The notes under the pieces are model-generated. The model was not told where the DNA came from and did not search any database. It was given only the letters and a program-made list of their open reading frames with translations. A DNA stretch of 6,774 nucleotides from an uncultured Coriobacteriaceae bacterium. Its GTDB lineage: Bacteria; Actinomycetota; Coriobacteriia; Coriobacteriales; UMGS124. This document shows positions 4,618 to 6,774 of the stretch, in pieces. The translations under genes were made by a program, and so were the position numbers. Within the stretch, counting starts at the first letter, position 1; each line of letters starts with the position of its first letter. The stretch is taken from the NCBI GenBank assembly GCA_900555105.1, contig USJP01000090.1, positions 1 to 6,774 of the forward strand. Direction: 5' to 3'.

Positions 4618-6774
4618 ATGAACAGCACGATTTCTCGTCGCACGTTCCTTGCCGGTGCCAGCACCGCAGCCGCCAGTGCGCTCGTGGCAAGCAGCGCCAT
4701 CGCTGAGGAGGCCAAGTCCGAGCAGGCTGACGCTCAGGCCGAGAGCGCCCCGGCCGCCGACGAGCTTCTCTACACCGCTTCCATCAACCCCCAGGACAGC
4801 GACTGGCTTGGCACCGAGACTGACTTCGCCACGCTGTTCTCCCCCTGGAAGCTCGGCAACATCGAGCTGTCCCACCGCATGGTGAAGTCCGCTGCCGGTT
4901 CGGCCACCTACCTGGCCGGTTACACCGACGAGCTGTTTGACTACTACGTCAACCTCGCCAAGGGTGGCGTTGAGATGATCTGGGTCGAGGGCGAGGCCTT
5001 CGCTCTGGGCGAGGACGGCACCTTCGGCGCAGACGCTCTCGACTTCGGCAAGCGTCTCGTGGAAGCCTGCGCCGAGTACGGCTCTCACCTGGGCTATCAG
5101 TGGGCCCTCTTCGGCTCGAGCGTGGCTGAGGACGCCATGACCGTCGAGCAGATCCAGGCCATGGAGGACGTCGCCGCTACGTACGCCACCCAGCTCAAGG
5201 AGATGGGCTTCGAGGCCATCGAGATCAACGCCGCCGGCTTCAACCAGGGCGAACAGTTCCTCTCGCGCTTCTACAACACCCGCACCGACGAGTACGGCTT
5301 CGCCACGCCCGAGAACCGTTCGCGCTGGGTGTGCGAGTGCATCCAGAAGATCAAGGCTGCCGCCGGCGAGGACTTCGTCGTGCAGATCCTCATCAACTGC
5401 ATCGAGGACAACGACAACCTCGACAACAGCGCCACGCTCATGACCACCGATAACATGGTGACCAACCCCCGCAACAAGGTCACGACGGTGGAAGAGGGCA
5501 TCGCCATGGCCAAGTGCATGGAGGAGGCCGGTGCCGACTCGATGCACCTGCGTCTGGGCCCGCTCGGCAACCACCCCTGCCAGTTCGGCAGCGACCTGTA
5601 CTTCCTGCTCAACGGCATTGAGGGCGCCACGGGCTTCGGCACCCAGTACGACTTCTCCAAGAACTGGCAGGGCTACCTCGACGGTTCCCACCAGGGCGCC
5701 GGCATGCTCATCGGCGTGGTCGAGCGCTACAAGCAGGCACTTTCCATCCCCTGCGGTTGCGTGACCTACAACGATCCCGCCCATGCCCCCGAGTTCTTCG
5801 AGCAGGCTCTGGCCGAGGGCAAGGTCGACTTCTACATGATGACCCGCCCGCTCACCGTTGACTTCGATTACGTCAACAAGCTGCGCGAGGGCCGCATCGA
5901 CGAGATTGCGCCCTGCACGCGCTGCCTGCACTGCCACATCGGCTCCAACCAGATGAACCGCGCCCTGGGCTACTGCCGCGTCAATGCACTCACCCAGCGC
6001 GTTATGACTGAGAACGGCCCGGCCACCTATGAGCTCGAGCCTGCCGCAGCCCCCAAGAACGTCATGGTCGTCGGCGGTGGCCCCGCCGGCATGGAGGCCG
6101 CCCGCATCGCGGCTCTTCGCGGCCACACCGTCACACTGTATGAGAAGTCCGGTATCCTGGGCGGCATGCTTCCCTTCGCCAGCGCCGTGAAGGGCCCGCA
6201 CGAGAACCTCGACCAGCTCAACGCCTATCTCCAGAAGCAGCTCGAGCTTGCCGGCGTCACTGTTGTGACCGACACCGAGGTCACGGCCGACACGGTTGCC
6301 CAGGCAGCCCCCGACGCGCTCGTGCTTGCCTGCGGCGGCTCCCGCACCGCGCTCGACCTGGGCGGCGAGGGTGTCGAGGTCGTTGACCTCGAGCAGTTCA
6401 TGTTCGCCGATCTGGGCGACAACGTCGTGGTCTACGGCTCCAATGCCCAGGCCTTCGACTGCGCGCTGTGGCTCACCGTGCACAAGAAGCACGTGGTCAT
6501 GGTCACGCCCAACACGGTCGACGAGCTCGACATGCAGCAGTCCCAGCATGCCCAGCGCTTCATGACCACCGCCCTGTACGCCCTCGGCCTGCAGGTCTAC
6601 ACCGAGGCCAGCATCACCGGCGTCGCTGACGGCCAGATCACCGTCACGAGCGCAAGCGCCGGCGTGGACTACACGGTGCCGTGCGACCAGGTGATCAACG
6701 CCGCCGACATGGTGGCCAACACCGGCCTGCTCGACGAGGTCAGCGTCGCCGAGACCTACGCCATCGGCGACTGC
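4618..6774 (+). CDS. Tat-exported OYE/2,4-dienoyl-CoA reductase-like flavin and 4Fe-4S oxidoreductase (3' end missing)
   Basis: 719 residues are visible with no stop before the edge; perhaps 30-50 are missing. Residues 1-29 form a Tat signal (SRRTFL at 6-11, Ala-rich core, likely cleavage after AIA at 27-29), followed by an Ala/Glu-rich linker. The FMN-binding TIM barrel (about 70-430) starts with LFSPWKLGNIELSHRM and includes FLSRFYNTRTDEYG and TRPLTVDFDYVNKL. A 4Fe-4S motif has C433, C436, C439 and C453. The FAD domain starts with NVMVVGGGPAG (481-491, intact GxGxxG, E509 ending the next strand) and reaches YAIGDC at the edge. This is the layout of FadH, BaiCD and trimethylamine dehydrogenase, which usually reduce activated C=C bonds or oxidise amines. 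Oddities: the usual active-site His/Tyr stretch reads EINAAGFNQ (202-210), and the inner NAD(P) motif is GSNAQA (607-612). The substrate is unknown. The upstream LuxR protein is the likely regulator. Confidence 0.92.
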   Translation, partial: MNSTISRRTFLAGASTAAASALVASSAIAEEAKSEQADAQAESAPAADELLYTASINPQDSDWLGTETDFATLFSPWKLGNIELSHRMVKSAAGSATYLAGYTDELFDYYVNLAKGGVEMIWVEGEAFALGEDGTFGADALDFGKRLVEACAEYGSHLGYQWALFGSSVAEDAMTVEQIQAMEDVAATYATQLKEMGFEAIEINAAGFNQGEQFLSRFYNTRTDEYGFATPENRSRWVCECIQKIKAAAGEDFVVQILINCIEDNDNLDNSATLMTTDNMVTNPRNKVTTVEEGIAMAKCMEEAGADSMHLRLGPLGNHPCQFGSDLYFLLNGIEGATGFGTQYDFSKNWQGYLDGSHQGAGMLIGVVERYKQALSIPCGCVTYNDPAHAPEFFEQALAEGKVDFYMMTRPLTVDFDYVNKLREGRIDEIAPCTRCLHCHIGSNQMNRALGYCRVNALTQRVMTENGPATYELEPAAAPKNVMVVGGGPAGMEAARIAALRGHTVTLYEKSGILGGMLPFASAVKGPHENLDQLNAYLQKQLELAGVTVVTDTEVTADTVAQAAPDALVLACGGSRTALDLGGEGVEVVDLEQFMFADLGDNVVVYGSNAQAFDCALWLTVHKKHVVMVTPNTVDELDMQQSQHAQRFMTTALYALGLQVYTEASITGVADGQITVTSASAGVDYTVPCDQVINAADMVANTGLLDEVSVAETYAIGDC

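Noticed and set aside
4491..4706. Small + frame covering the LuxR-reductase gap and using the ATG at 4614 internally
   Set aside because: It overlaps the reductase start, lacks a ribosome site at its own start and has no protein-like pattern; the gap is better explained as a regulatory region.
4462..6549. Very long open frame on the minus strand (695 codons)
   Set aside because: It is antisense to the reductase, whose + frame shows a Tat leader, FMN, Fe-S and FAD motifs. The minus translation is low-diversity Val/Gly/Leu/His/Ala-rich text with no motif, as expected opposite a GC3-biased gene.
1..6774. CRISPR array, tRNA/rRNA genes, transposase or attachment sites
   Set aside because: No regularly spaced repeats, no cloverleaf-like or rRNA-like stretches and no transposase or integrase motifs were seen in any frame.

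Overview
The window is high-GC DNA in which every supported gene lies on the + strand. Strongly GC-biased third codon positions, a large LuxR-type regulator with a transporter-like membrane half, and a Tat-exported flavin/iron-sulfur reductase right behind it together suggest a gut or oral actinobacterium of the Coriobacteriia, most likely Eggerthellaceae (Eggerthella, Slackia, Gordonibacter and relatives). This placement rests on gene content and style only.

Left part (1-2592): the 3' end of a gene for a membrane-anchored surface protein made of beta-rich, CARDB-like domains, followed after only 3 nt by a GTG-started FtsX/MacB-type ABC transporter permease. The two are almost certainly co-transcribed and translationally coupled. 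No ATPase gene is visible; it probably lies to the left of the window. The pair looks like a cell-envelope ABC complex: permease plus an extracytoplasmic accessory protein with an acidic cytoplasmic tail.

Middle (2593-2908): a 316-nt gap. It opens with a long nested hairpin directly after the permease stop (possible transcription end, no T-run) and closes with an extended -10 promoter and a near-perfect Shine-Dalgarno for the next gene.

Right part (2909-6774): a 521-residue regulator with about 12 membrane segments in a 6+6 arrangement and a C-terminal LuxR/GerE DNA-binding domain. After a 143-nt gap rich in dyad symmetries comes a Tat-exported reductase, related to 2,4-dienoyl-CoA reductase and Old Yellow Enzyme, that runs off the right edge. 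A membrane LuxR protein beside an exported reductase is a familiar arrangement in Eggerthellaceae, where such regulators can switch on a neighbouring reductase when its substrate is present. Here that pairing is inferred from position.

The most interesting point is the reductase itself. It keeps the FMN-barrel, 4Fe-4S and FAD frameworks, but the usual His/Tyr active-site positions and the glycines of the inner NAD(P)-binding Rossmann motif are replaced. Together with export from the cytoplasm, this suggests a non-standard substrate and an electron donor other than NAD(P)H.
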